A stretch of DNA of 13,169 nt, from positions 1 to 13,169 of the forward strand of contig CAILMK010000305.1 in assembly GCA_903835275.1 (NCBI GenBank), given 5' to 3'. The position numbers and the translations under genes are program-made. This DNA is from an uncultured bacterium (lineage in GTDB: Bacteria > Bacteroidota > Bacteroidia > CAILMK01). Under the pieces are notes generated by a model. It did not search any database and had not been told where the DNA came from. It saw only the letters and a list, made by a program, of their open reading frames with translations. Positions 1 through 6,781 of this stretch are shown here, in pieces (within the stretch, counting starts at the first letter, position 1; every line of letters begins with the position of its first letter).

Positions 1-12
1 CCCTATAAAGAA

Positions 13-36
13 GAAGCACGCCGGGAGGCGTGCTTC
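13..36. terminator. Perfect 10-bp hairpin, likely transcription terminator of a gene left of the window
   Basis: GAAGCACGCC (13-22) and GGCGTGCTTC (27-36) are perfect inverted repeats around a GGGA loop, which is a GNRA-type tetraloop on the plus strand. No T-run follows on the plus strand. On the minus strand the stem is followed by a pyrimidine-rich TTCTTTAT stretch. The element could therefore stop transcription in either direction, with the better tail on the minus strand. The adjoining gene is outside the window. Confidence 0.6.
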
Positions 37-242
37 GATTGTAAACTTAATGCACTGTGACAAGAAAAAAAACCATCAAAAAACTTGCCCAAGTGTGATA
101 CACATATAAAGCGTTTTTTGAAAAGTGATACTCCGGATGTTGTTTTTTTTCACATTTTTTTGACCTTTATTTCTCCTTGAATTTGAGGAAATTAAGCGGG
201 TCATCTAAAATTATTATCCAAATTTAAGAAAATTTTAAGCCG
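37..242. other. AT-rich non-coding upstream region
   Basis: No convincing gene was found on either strand. The stretch contains A-runs and T-runs (around 64-72, 114-119, 144-151 and 156-162) and two copies of GTGATAC (95-101 and 125-131), whose starts are 30 bases apart on the same strand. It lies directly upstream of the sigma-54 promoter candidate, where bacterial enhancer-type activator sites are normally found. Beyond these repeats I see no recognisable element. Confidence 0.5.
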
Positions 243-257
243 TGGCAGGGTACTTGC
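243..257 (+). promoter_or_regulatory. Sigma-54 (RpoN) -24/-12 promoter candidate
   Basis: TGGCAGGGTACTTGC matches the -24/-12 consensus TGGCACrnnnnTTGC with exact spacing: GG at 244-245 and GC at 256-257. The main deviations are G instead of C at the sixth position and G after the -12 GC. Transcription would start near 268-270, giving a leader of about 90 bases for the gene at 361. That gene encodes a sigma-54 activator, so autoregulation is plausible but inferred. Confidence 0.6.
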
Positions 258-276
258 GTTAGCCATTTGACGCAAG
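253..276. repeat. Inverted repeat over the -12 box and predicted transcription start
   Basis: CTTGCGT (253-259) and ACGCAAG (270-276) are perfect 7-bp inverted repeats separated by 10 bases. The left arm includes the TTGC of the -12 element and the right arm falls on the expected start site. It could be an operator for a dimeric regulator; chance is not excluded. Confidence 0.4.
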
Positions 277-311
277 AATTATAGCCAAATTAAACATTTC
301 ACACTATGAGT

Positions 312-339
312 TTTGTCAATAAGCTATTGCGTATTTTTG
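312..339 (+). promoter_or_regulatory. Sigma-A-type Bacteroidota promoter candidate
   Basis: TATTTTTG (332-339) fits the Bacteroidota -7 consensus TAnnTTTG, and TTTG (312-315) lies 16 bases upstream as a possible -33 element, slightly closer than usual. It would give a leader of roughly 15 bases before the ATG at 361. It may be a second, housekeeping start site downstream of the sigma-54 promoter. Confidence 0.4.
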
Positions 340-360
340 TAACCAAATATTTACCGGAAA

Positions 361-1617
361 ATGGCACGTATCCTGATTGCTGATGATGAAGAATTGATTC
401 GCGAAACCCTCAAGGATATCCTTGAACATGAGGGGTATAAGACTGACCTTGCCAAGGATGGCGATGCTGCTCTCCAGCTGATCAGGAAGACTAAGTACGA
501 TGTTATATTGTGCGATATAAAAATGCCAAAGGTAGATGGAATGGATGTCCTTGAGCAAAGCCTTGAAATTGCGCCGGATGTTCCCGTCATTATGATCTCA
601 GGCCATGGTACCGTGGAAACGGCTGTGGAAGCTGCCAAAAAAGGCGCTTTTGATTTTATTGCCAAGCCCCCTGATTTGAATCGCCTGCTGATTACCATCC
701 GCAATGCGCTGGATAAATCCACGTTAATAACTGAAACTAAGAATCTCCGCAGGAAGGTCACCAAAACTCGCGAGATATTGGGGCAAAGCAAACCGATTTT
801 GCTGATCAAGGAAACCATAGATAAGGTAGCTCCTACGGAAGCGAGGGTTTTGATCACCGGCTCCAATGGTACGGGCAAGGAATTGGTTGCCAGGTGGCTG
901 CATGAAAAAAGCAATAGGGCGGAAGGCCCGCTGGTAGAGGTGAATTGCGCTGCTATTCCCTCTGAACTGATTGAAAGCGAATTGTTTGGTCATGAAAAAG
1001 GATCATTTACTTCAGCAATAAAGCAAAGAATAGGAAAATTTGAGCAAGCCAATGGAGGTACACTTTTTCTGGACGAAATAGGGGATATGAGCCTATCCGC
1101 ACAGGCTAAGGTATTGAGAGCCTTGCAGGAGAATAAAATTACCCGTGTTGGCGGCGATAAGGAAGTGAGTGTTAATGTTCGCGTAGTAGCTGCAACCAAT
1201 AAGGACTTATATGAAGAAATCAAAAGAGGCAATTTCCGTGAGGACTTGTACCATCGCCTGGCGGTGATATTGATTCATGTTCCATCGCTGAATGAACGTA
1301 AGGATGATATTGCCATACTTGCTGAAAGCTTCCTTGAGGAAATACTGGAAGAATACGGTATGGGCAAGAAACCATTTGCCAAGGATGCAATTTCCGAATT
1401 ACAACGCATTGACTGGACGGGAAATATCCGCGAACTAAGAAATGTTGTGGAAAGGCTTGCCATTTTATCCCAGGATAAAATAACTTTGAATGACGTTCAG
1501 CTGTATGCGCGCCCGGGTAACAGGCCATCGGCAGGAAATGTCATTCCTTTTGATGATTTCAAGACCAAGGCAGAATTCATTAAATGGGCTGAAGAGCAGT
1601 GGGAAAAGAGAAAATAA
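361..1617 (+). CDS. NtrC-family sigma-54-dependent response regulator without HTH domain
   Basis: This is a two-component response regulator that should use ATP hydrolysis to open sigma-54 promoters. Residues 1-118 form a receiver domain: acidic pocket D8-D9, phospho-acceptor D52, S80 and K102. Residues about 138-370 form the AAA+ domain: Walker A GSNGTGKE (167-174), the sigma-54 contact loop as GSFTSA (214-219) in place of GAFTGA, Walker B LFLDEIGD with D238 and E239, arginines in FREDLYHR (292-299), and sensor II NIREL with R357. The protein ends at residue 418. It reaches only a short charged helix (about 398-418) where NtrC relatives have a linker into a Fis-type helix-turn-helix, and no remnant of such a domain is readable downstream. 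HTH-less activators are known, for example FlgR of Helicobacter and CtcC of Chlamydia. No histidine kinase gene is next to it. Family assignment is firm; its target promoters are unknown. Confidence 0.95.
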   Translation: MARILIADDEELIRETLKDILEHEGYKTDLAKDGDAALQLIRKTKYDVILCDIKMPKVDGMDVLEQSLEIAPDVPVIMISGHGTVETAVEAAKKGAFDFIAKPPDLNRLLITIRNALDKSTLITETKNLRRKVTKTREILGQSKPILLIKETIDKVAPTEARVLITGSNGTGKELVARWLHEKSNRAEGPLVEVNCAAIPSELIESELFGHEKGSFTSAIKQRIGKFEQANGGTLFLDEIGDMSLSAQAKVLRALQENKITRVGGDKEVSVNVRVVAATNKDLYEEIKRGNFREDLYHRLAVILIHVPSLNERKDDIAILAESFLEEILEEYGMGKKPFAKDAISELQRIDWTGNIRELRNVVERLAILSQDKITLNDVQLYARPGNRPSAGNVIPFDDFKTKAEFIKWAEEQWEKRK

Positions 1618-1685
1618 ACAATGGGATTTGTACTAATTGCAAATTCTTAAGAGTTAAAGAATAATAATAATAGTTGGGAGTAGAT

Positions 1686-2294
1686 ATGTCATTAGATCCG
1701 TTGGAAAAATACCTGCCATTCGGTACTTTACCATCAGTGGCAACCCTGATAAGGGATACCTCCGTATTGATACGTATCAAGGATGAGAGGAAAACAAAAT
1801 ATGGTGATTACCGCCCTTTGGGAAGAGGTTGGAAACACCAGATAACTATTAATAATAACCTGAATCCTTATGCATTCCTGGTGACACTTCTGCATGAGAT
1901 AGCCCATTTACAGGTGCAGGAAACCTATGGGAACAGGATCAAGCCGCACGGCGATGAATGGCAGTACATGTACGCTATTCTCTTAAAAAAATATCTTAAC
2001 AAGGGCTTTTTTCCGCAATCACTGGAAAAGGCACTGGCGGAGCATATCAACAGGCCTTGCGCCTCCAGCTGTACGGACCTGGATCTATTCAAGGCATTGC
2101 GCAAACACGACAGGTCATATCAGGCGCATACACACGTGGAGGACCTGAAGGAAGGAGAACGTTTTGTCTGGAGGGAAAATCAAATATTTGTAAAGGGATC
2201 CAAATTGCGCACGCGCTATCAATGTAACGAAGTAAAAAGTGGCAGGGTATATTTCTTCCACCCGCTTGCGGAAGTGGAGAAATTAAACAAATGA
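1686..2294 (+). CDS. SprT-like zinc metalloprotease-fold protein
   Basis: The protein has 202 residues and carries the SprT-type metal-binding motif HEIAH (H70, E71, H74) followed by a third likely ligand in KPHGDEW (H88). This matches the zincin fold of the SprT/Spartan family. The C-terminal third holds two short cysteine-bearing stretches (PCASSC and RYQC), which may be a degenerate zinc-binding region. Bacterial members are mostly uncharacterised; proteolytic activity is inferred from the family. I chose the ATG at 1686, preceded by GGGAG at 1676-1680, over an in-frame TTG four codons earlier. The gene starts 68 bases after the regulator stop, and its last codon overlaps the next start (ATGA at 2291-2294), which indicates translational coupling to the OstA-like gene. 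Confidence 0.88.
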   Translation: MSLDPLEKYLPFGTLPSVATLIRDTSVLIRIKDERKTKYGDYRPLGRGWKHQITINNNLNPYAFLVTLLHEIAHLQVQETYGNRIKPHGDEWQYMYAILLKKYLNKGFFPQSLEKALAEHINRPCASSCTDLDLFKALRKHDRSYQAHTHVEDLKEGERFVWRENQIFVKGSKLRTRYQCNEVKSGRVYFFHPLAEVEKLNK

Positions 2295-3838
2295 TTCAAT
2301 GTTCAGAGATTTATAATATATGGTTACGTGCCCCGTTAAAGGGCATTTTTGTTTTTGTATTCTTCATTTTCTTTTCGCAAAATATTTTTGCTCAAGGTGG
2401 ACACATCCAGATAGATAATTCCGATTTGCTTACGACTGTTCCTCAGAATGGAAAAATGGTGAAACTTCTTAAAGGGAATGTTCAGTTTCATCAGCAGGAT
2501 GTAATTATGAATTGCGATAGTGCCTATTTGTATTCAGAAGAAAACACCATGAAAGCGTACGGGCATGTTCATATAAAGCAAGGGGACAGCATGAACCTTT
2601 ATGGGGAAACACTGGATTATCACGGAAACGAACGGAAAGCCATCATGCAAAAAAATGTTATCCTGCTTTCCGGAAAAATGCGCCTCGTGACTGACCGCCT
2701 TGATTATGATATGAACCTGAAGCAGGCATTTTATAACAATAGCGCAATAATTACCGACGAGGATAATCGCCTTGTTTCCAAGAGGGGATATTTTTACTCT
2801 GCCAAGAGGGATATGTATTTTAAAAAGGATGTGGTTCTTACCAATCCTGACTATAAAATGTATTGCGATACCCTGCAATATAATTTGCATAATCACCACG
2901 CTATTTTTCACGGGCCTACTACAATTATCAGTAAAAAAGACACCGTCTATTGCGAAAATGGCTGGTACAATACCCTAACAGGTGAAGCCCATTTCGGCAA
3001 GAACGCACACGTTATATCCGGAGGGCAGGTACTTTATGGGGATAGCATTATTTACGACCGCAAAAAAGCCATAGGCAAGGCATTGGGGAATGTAAAAATT
3101 GTAGATACTGCGGAGAAATTAACCATTACAGGAGATATTTCGGAGCACTTTAATACAGTGAAAAGAACCTACATTACAGGACATGTTCTTGCAAGGAAGG
3201 AAATGGAAAATGATACACTATTCATGACGTCGGACTCACTATGGTCAGAATATGATAAAACCGGAGTTTACAGGATTTTGAAAGGGCACAGGCATGCTAA
3301 AATATTCAGCCGCGAATTCCAGGGTAAATGTGACTCCATAAAATATTCCTTCGTGGATTCCACCATTGATATGAGGGTGGATCCCATCTTCTGGTTTAGC
3401 GGATACCAGGCTACCGCGGAGCATGTGATCATCTATACCAAACGCAATAGATTATACAGGGCGAATATGTATAAAAGCTCCTTCCTGCTTATGCCTGAGG
3501 ATTCAGAAAGGTACAGCCAGGTGAAGGGTAGGGATATGGTGGGTTATTTTAAAAATAACGAATTGAATGTGGTTACCGTAAACGGTAATGGCGAAAGTAT
3601 TTATTATGTTCGCGATGAAAAAAAGGCTTATATAGGAGCCAATAAGATTCTTTCCAGTAATATCAAGATCAATGTAATTGAAAGAAAGATCCAACGGATA
3701 AATTTTATAAAGGATCCGGATGCAAAACTTATTCCTATACAGAAAGCAGATCCGCGTGATTTATTATTGCCGGGTTTTAAATTCAGGGGAGCTGAGCGTC
3801 CGAAAAGTGTGGAAGATATAACAAATACGCACAAGTGA
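2291..3838 (+). CDS. OstA/LptA-like periplasmic protein
   Basis: This 515-residue protein has an N-terminal signal peptide: hydrophobic residues about 19-33, with likely cleavage after A34 in IFAQ. The rest is rich in short beta strands repeating the OstA/LptA pattern, such as LKGNVQF, YGHVHIKQGD, KNVILLSGKMRLVTDRLDY and LGNVKIVD. A C-terminal part contains GRDMVGYF and GNGESIYYV, typical of Bacteroidota OstA-like proteins. LptA-type domains build the beta-jellyroll bridge that carries lipopolysaccharide across the periplasm, so a role in LPS transport is likely, but this is not the barrel protein LptD. The start overlaps the SprT-like stop (ATGA), and the next gene begins 15 bases downstream. 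The length suggests more than one LptA-like unit in tandem. No truncation is seen. Confidence 0.9.
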   Translation: MIQCSEIYNIWLRAPLKGIFVFVFFIFFSQNIFAQGGHIQIDNSDLLTTVPQNGKMVKLLKGNVQFHQQDVIMNCDSAYLYSEENTMKAYGHVHIKQGDSMNLYGETLDYHGNERKAIMQKNVILLSGKMRLVTDRLDYDMNLKQAFYNNSAIITDEDNRLVSKRGYFYSAKRDMYFKKDVVLTNPDYKMYCDTLQYNLHNHHAIFHGPTTIISKKDTVYCENGWYNTLTGEAHFGKNAHVISGGQVLYGDSIIYDRKKAIGKALGNVKIVDTAEKLTITGDISEHFNTVKRTYITGHVLARKEMENDTLFMTSDSLWSEYDKTGVYRILKGHRHAKIFSREFQGKCDSIKYSFVDSTIDMRVDPIFWFSGYQATAEHVIIYTKRNRLYRANMYKSSFLLMPEDSERYSQVKGRDMVGYFKNNELNVVTVNGNGESIYYVRDEKKAYIGANKILSSNIKINVIERKIQRINFIKDPDAKLIPIQKADPRDLLLPGFKFRGAERPKSVEDITNTHK

Positions 3839-3853
3839 GCTGCCTGATTGTGA

Positions 3854-4954
3854 ATGAAAGAAAACAATCGAAATAAAATATCTACTGCGGGTTTTATCCT
3901 GATGCATTTTTGCTTAGTGGCAATTGTGTACGTTTTCTATTGTCATTTAAGAGGTATTAGTTTACTTCCTACGCACGAAAACATCGTTCAATGGGACACT
4001 GGATGGTATAACGCCATTGTCAAAGATGGCTATTTTTTTAATCCGGATGGAATGAGCAGCGTGGCGTTTTTTCCTGGAATGCCGCTAGTATGGAAATTAC
4101 TGCATTTGAATCCATATACGATTTGCATATTCAATATGCTATGTATTTCAATAAGCATGTATTTGTTTACGATTAGATTCAGGTGCGGAATCAGGGAATC
4201 TCTTTTGTTCCTTTCCCTACCCATCAATTTCTTTTTCTTTACCGGGTATTCGGAATCACTTTTTTTTCTTTTCTCTGTTCTTTTTATGTCCTACTATGAT
4301 AGGAAGAGAGAGGCTTTTGCCGCGCCGGCATTGATGCTGGCTTCATTCACGCGATCTGCTTCTAATGTTTTTGCACCTGCGGTTATACTTACAGAATTTG
4401 TGAGGAATAGAAATATTGCTATTGGATTTAAAAAGGGAGGCTTATACGTCATCGCTACCCTTACCGGGCTTGCAGCAGCACTTATTTATCATTATTCGCA
4501 GACAGGTTTCTTATTCGGATTTTATAACACCCAGAAATTTTGGGGGCATTATTTCAGGATGCCGGATATGCCTTTGAGAACGTATGGGAATCTTAGTTTC
4601 CTTGATAGCGCGGCACAACTGGTTGCCCTGATCTGTATAGTATGGTCGGGTATTATATTTTTCAGACGTTTTCCGGGAAAGAAAATCTTTAGTAATGCTG
4701 CACTGTTTTTTTCAATCCTATATATTGCGGGTGTAGGTGTACTTGTGCTGTTTAGCCAGTTCGGCGATCTGCATAGTTTGGGCAGGTATGTATTCTGTAC
4801 ATCGTTCTTCGCAGTATTTTTTATAAGTATCAGGAGAATGAGTTTATCCGTAAAGCCTTTTGCTTATTCTGCGATTTTTCTTGCGCTCCTTCATTTGGCT
4901 CCTTACGGATATCATCTGTCAAGATTGTTTTTGAATCTGAATTTCTACATCTAA
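3854..4954 (+). CDS. Gpi18/PIG-V-like membrane mannosyltransferase, apparently cut short by an in-frame TAA
   Basis: This hydrophobic protein of 366 residues has many predicted membrane segments. Its N-terminal loop carries QWDTGWYNAIVKDGY (46-60) and then AFFPGMPL (71-78), matching the WD-x-x-WY...GY...FFP pattern of PIG-V/Gpi18-type GT-C glycosyltransferases. These use a polyprenyl-phosphate sugar on the outer face of the inner membrane; the Asp in WD is the likely catalytic or metal residue. FTGYSESLFFLFS and LGRYVF further on also fit the family. The acceptor is unknown. The TAA at 4952-4954 is followed in the same frame by 48 open codons (4955-5101) encoding another hydrophobic segment, so this looks like a gene with a nonsense codon or sequencing error near its 3' end. 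All proposed catalytic motifs lie before the stop. Confidence 0.8.
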   Translation: MKENNRNKISTAGFILMHFCLVAIVYVFYCHLRGISLLPTHENIVQWDTGWYNAIVKDGYFFNPDGMSSVAFFPGMPLVWKLLHLNPYTICIFNMLCISISMYLFTIRFRCGIRESLLFLSLPINFFFFTGYSESLFFLFSVLFMSYYDRKREAFAAPALMLASFTRSASNVFAPAVILTEFVRNRNIAIGFKKGGLYVIATLTGLAAALIYHYSQTGFLFGFYNTQKFWGHYFRMPDMPLRTYGNLSFLDSAAQLVALICIVWSGIIFFRRFPGKKIFSNAALFFSILYIAGVGVLVLFSQFGDLHSLGRYVFCTSFFAVFFISIRRMSLSVKPFAYSAIFLALLHLAPYGYHLSRLFLNLNFYI

Positions 4955-5101
4955 GCTTCTTACATTTTCCTGATGTTTTACTATTTTCTTTCAAAGAATG
5001 AAAGGGGCAGAAAACTTTCTTTTCTTATTATGTATGTCGGAGGCATCCTGATACAGGTTTCCCTTTTCCTCGGTTTTCTGAGTGGGGAGTGGATGGGTTG
5101 A
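4955..5101 (+). pseudogene. In-frame 3' continuation of the Gpi18-like gene after the TAA
   Basis: Directly after the TAA the reading frame remains open for 48 codons and ends with TGA at 5099-5101. The translation starts ASYIFLMFYYFLS, has a charged patch NERGRK, then a membrane helix (MYVGGILIQVSLFLGFLSG) and ends EWMG. From memory, Bacteroidota homologues end in a similar WVG tail. The stop abuts the stop of the convergent gene (5102-5104) with no spare base, as for a true gene end. An independent small membrane protein of 42 residues starting at ATG 4973 is the alternative. Confidence 0.6.
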
Positions 5102-6631
5102 TCAATAAAATGCACCGGGATGGCGTGCGTAGTTCCTGATTAAAATAATGGAATCCTTATCAAAAAGTATTTTCCCTTTTTGAGGGTTGCTGTATTCCTT
5201 CCTCAGGCTATCCATAACAGGTGCCTTTATTTTGTAAGGAGTATTTTTTTGTATAAGGAAAATGTATTCACTTCCCTTCCCATAGGGGAATTGATAAATG
5301 GTATCCCTGAACGCAAGGTGTGGTACAAACTCACAGTGTGCGGTAACGCTTGCATTATCAGGGATCATCCTCATCGCTTCTTTCACATCTTTCAGATTGA
5401 AAGGCTCTATGTAATGCTTCTTGGAATAAAATCTTAATGTAGCACCTTCATAAGCCCATGCATGACGCGAATTAAGCACACAAATAGTTGTACATACAGT
5501 CGCTGCTATAGTAGCGATGCTTGCTATTGTTTTCCACTTTGGTTTATCTTTAAAATAATAGTAAATAACGGTAAAAGATGCCAATACAAGTATGGGTGCA
5601 AATTCTATCGAATACTGGTAGTAACATCCCCAGCGTCCCGGCTCGTCATAAAACATTTTTTGAAAATAGATCGGTATCAGCATTACCAGATATTGAGGGC
5701 GGAAAATCAATGCCCATCCACCTGAAAGAAGAATGACAATATGTGTAATTATTTTTACATGGTTTCCGTCTTTTACTCCCAGGTGATTTACAAAAAGCAT
5801 CTTGATGGCAAGCAAAGGATGCAGGACAATATTCTGCATTACTTCAGCCATATTATTTCCGAACGTATGAAACGTATTATAGGCATAGTCATCCCCGGGA
5901 TTGGCAAAGAAAGGAATAATAACTTTCAGAATTAGCACGAAACTAATAAAACCAAGCGCGCAAAATAATGCGCCCATTTTCATAAATTGTTTGTCCCTGA
6001 AATTTCCAATGGCGAGACCTGCACCAATGGCACTCATCAGTAGAGGCATATTCTCTTTGCCTACGGCTATGAATAAAAAAACGAGTCCTGCCTTTATAAA
6101 TTTCCTGTCGAAGAAAAAATAAAAGAACCAGGGTATTGCCATGGCTGCAACCACATTGTTATGGTAATCGAAAGCAAGTGCTGTAAAAATGCCCCACATT
6201 AGGTAAAAATGCCACATGGCGGCGCGTGCAAGAAAATCATCCTTGGTGCGAACCATGATCAGCTTATAGATGCCGACGCCACCCATCACGACTGCAGCTA
6301 CCTGAAATATAAGAAGAGTGTATGATCCGAAAATATAATAAAAGGGAGAGAAGAATATGGGATATAATTCAAAGTGGTCACTCAATAAATTTTTTGGAAA
6401 TAGTCCGGGACCGCTTCCAATTCTCACCATGGAAATGTTGGGACGAAAATGCGCATAGTCGTACAGCGCATTATTAAATATCCCAAGATCATAGGCAGCG
6501 CTGCGGAACATAAAATGATTGACCAGCGATTGTAAAATATAGATAATAGCAAATAACCCCGCAATAAACCATGGGTTTTTAAAGTATCGAAGAGCCGGAT
6601 GTTGAATCCGGATAGGATCACTTAGCTTCAT
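5102..6631 (-). CDS. DUF2079 polytopic membrane protein, GT-C-like
   Basis: This 509-residue protein has about ten hydrophobic segments and belongs to the DUF2079 family. The first periplasmic loop holds AAYDLGIFNNALYDYAH (45-61), and NLLSDHFELYPIFFSPFYY (81-99) follows, which is the GDHF-type signature of this family. The aspartates D48 and D85 occupy places where GT-C glycosyltransferases keep catalytic acids, so a glycosyltransferase role is plausible but unproven. The C-terminal 130 residues are soluble and probably face the periplasm. ATG at 6631 is preceded by an A-rich leader without a clear Shine-Dalgarno sequence. The gene lies 150 bases downstream of glyA on the same strand; I found no clear promoter of its own. 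It is convergent with the Gpi18-like gene. Confidence 0.85.
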   Translation of the reverse strand: MKLSDPIRIQHPALRYFKNPWFIAGLFAIIYILQSLVNHFMFRSAAYDLGIFNNALYDYAHFRPNISMVRIGSGPGLFPKNLLSDHFELYPIFFSPFYYIFGSYTLLIFQVAAVVMGGVGIYKLIMVRTKDDFLARAAMWHFYLMWGIFTALAFDYHNNVVAAMAIPWFFYFFFDRKFIKAGLVFLFIAVGKENMPLLMSAIGAGLAIGNFRDKQFMKMGALFCALGFISFVLILKVIIPFFANPGDDYAYNTFHTFGNNMAEVMQNIVLHPLLAIKMLFVNHLGVKDGNHVKIITHIVILLSGGWALIFRPQYLVMLIPIYFQKMFYDEPGRWGCYYQYSIEFAPILVLASFTVIYYYFKDKPKWKTIASIATIAATVCTTICVLNSRHAWAYEGATLRFYSKKHYIEPFNLKDVKEAMRMIPDNASVTAHCEFVPHLAFRDTIYQFPYGKGSEYIFLIQKNTPYKIKAPVMDSLRKEYSNPQKGKILFDKDSIILIRNYARHPGAFY

Positions 6632-6733
6632 CGAGTTTTCTTTTTTTAATGATCATCACATTATTTTAGATCATAAAATTCCTTGAATTACATCAATGGT
6701 GAAAAATTAAGGGAAACAATCGGCGTCGTCAGC

Positions 6734-6760
6734 ATCGCAGTTTTTTTGCCTGCGATTTTT
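6734..6760. terminator. Hairpin between glyA and the DUF2079 gene
   Basis: ATCGCAG (6734-6740) and CTGCGAT (6750-6756) form a perfect 7-bp stem around a T-rich 9-base loop. T's run on through 6760 on the plus strand, so as an intrinsic terminator it reads better on the plus strand, although both neighbouring genes are on the minus strand. On the minus strand the stem is preceded by A's but not followed by T's. It may be a processing or bidirectional element at the end of glyA. Confidence 0.35.
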
Positions 6761-6781
6761 CAAAGCATTCTTAAGAAAAAA

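Noticed and set aside
351..914. Minus-strand open frame (187 codons) opposite the response regulator
   Set aside because: Ser/Leu-rich translation typical of the antisense of a conserved gene; no recognisable domain.
1674..1685. TTG start adding four residues to the SprT-like protein
   Set aside because: The ATG at 1686 has a GGGAG stretch at a suitable distance, and that stretch overlaps the TTG site itself.
4952..4954. Stop codon recoding in the Gpi18-like gene
   Set aside because: The codon is TAA, which is not a selenocysteine codon, and other genes in the window also end in TAA.
5047..5066. CCTG/CAGG mini-hairpin followed by T-rich DNA as terminator of the plus-strand group
   Set aside because: Only four base pairs, an interrupted T-run, and it sits inside the open continuation.
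4973..5101. Independent 42-residue membrane protein gene
   Set aside because: It is in the same frame as the upstream gene, which is open from the TAA onward, so a split gene is the simpler reading; kept as an alternative.
6663..6679. ATTTTA/TAAAAT inverted repeat upstream of the DUF2079 gene
   Set aside because: A pure A/T 6-bp repeat is expected by chance in such AT-rich DNA.
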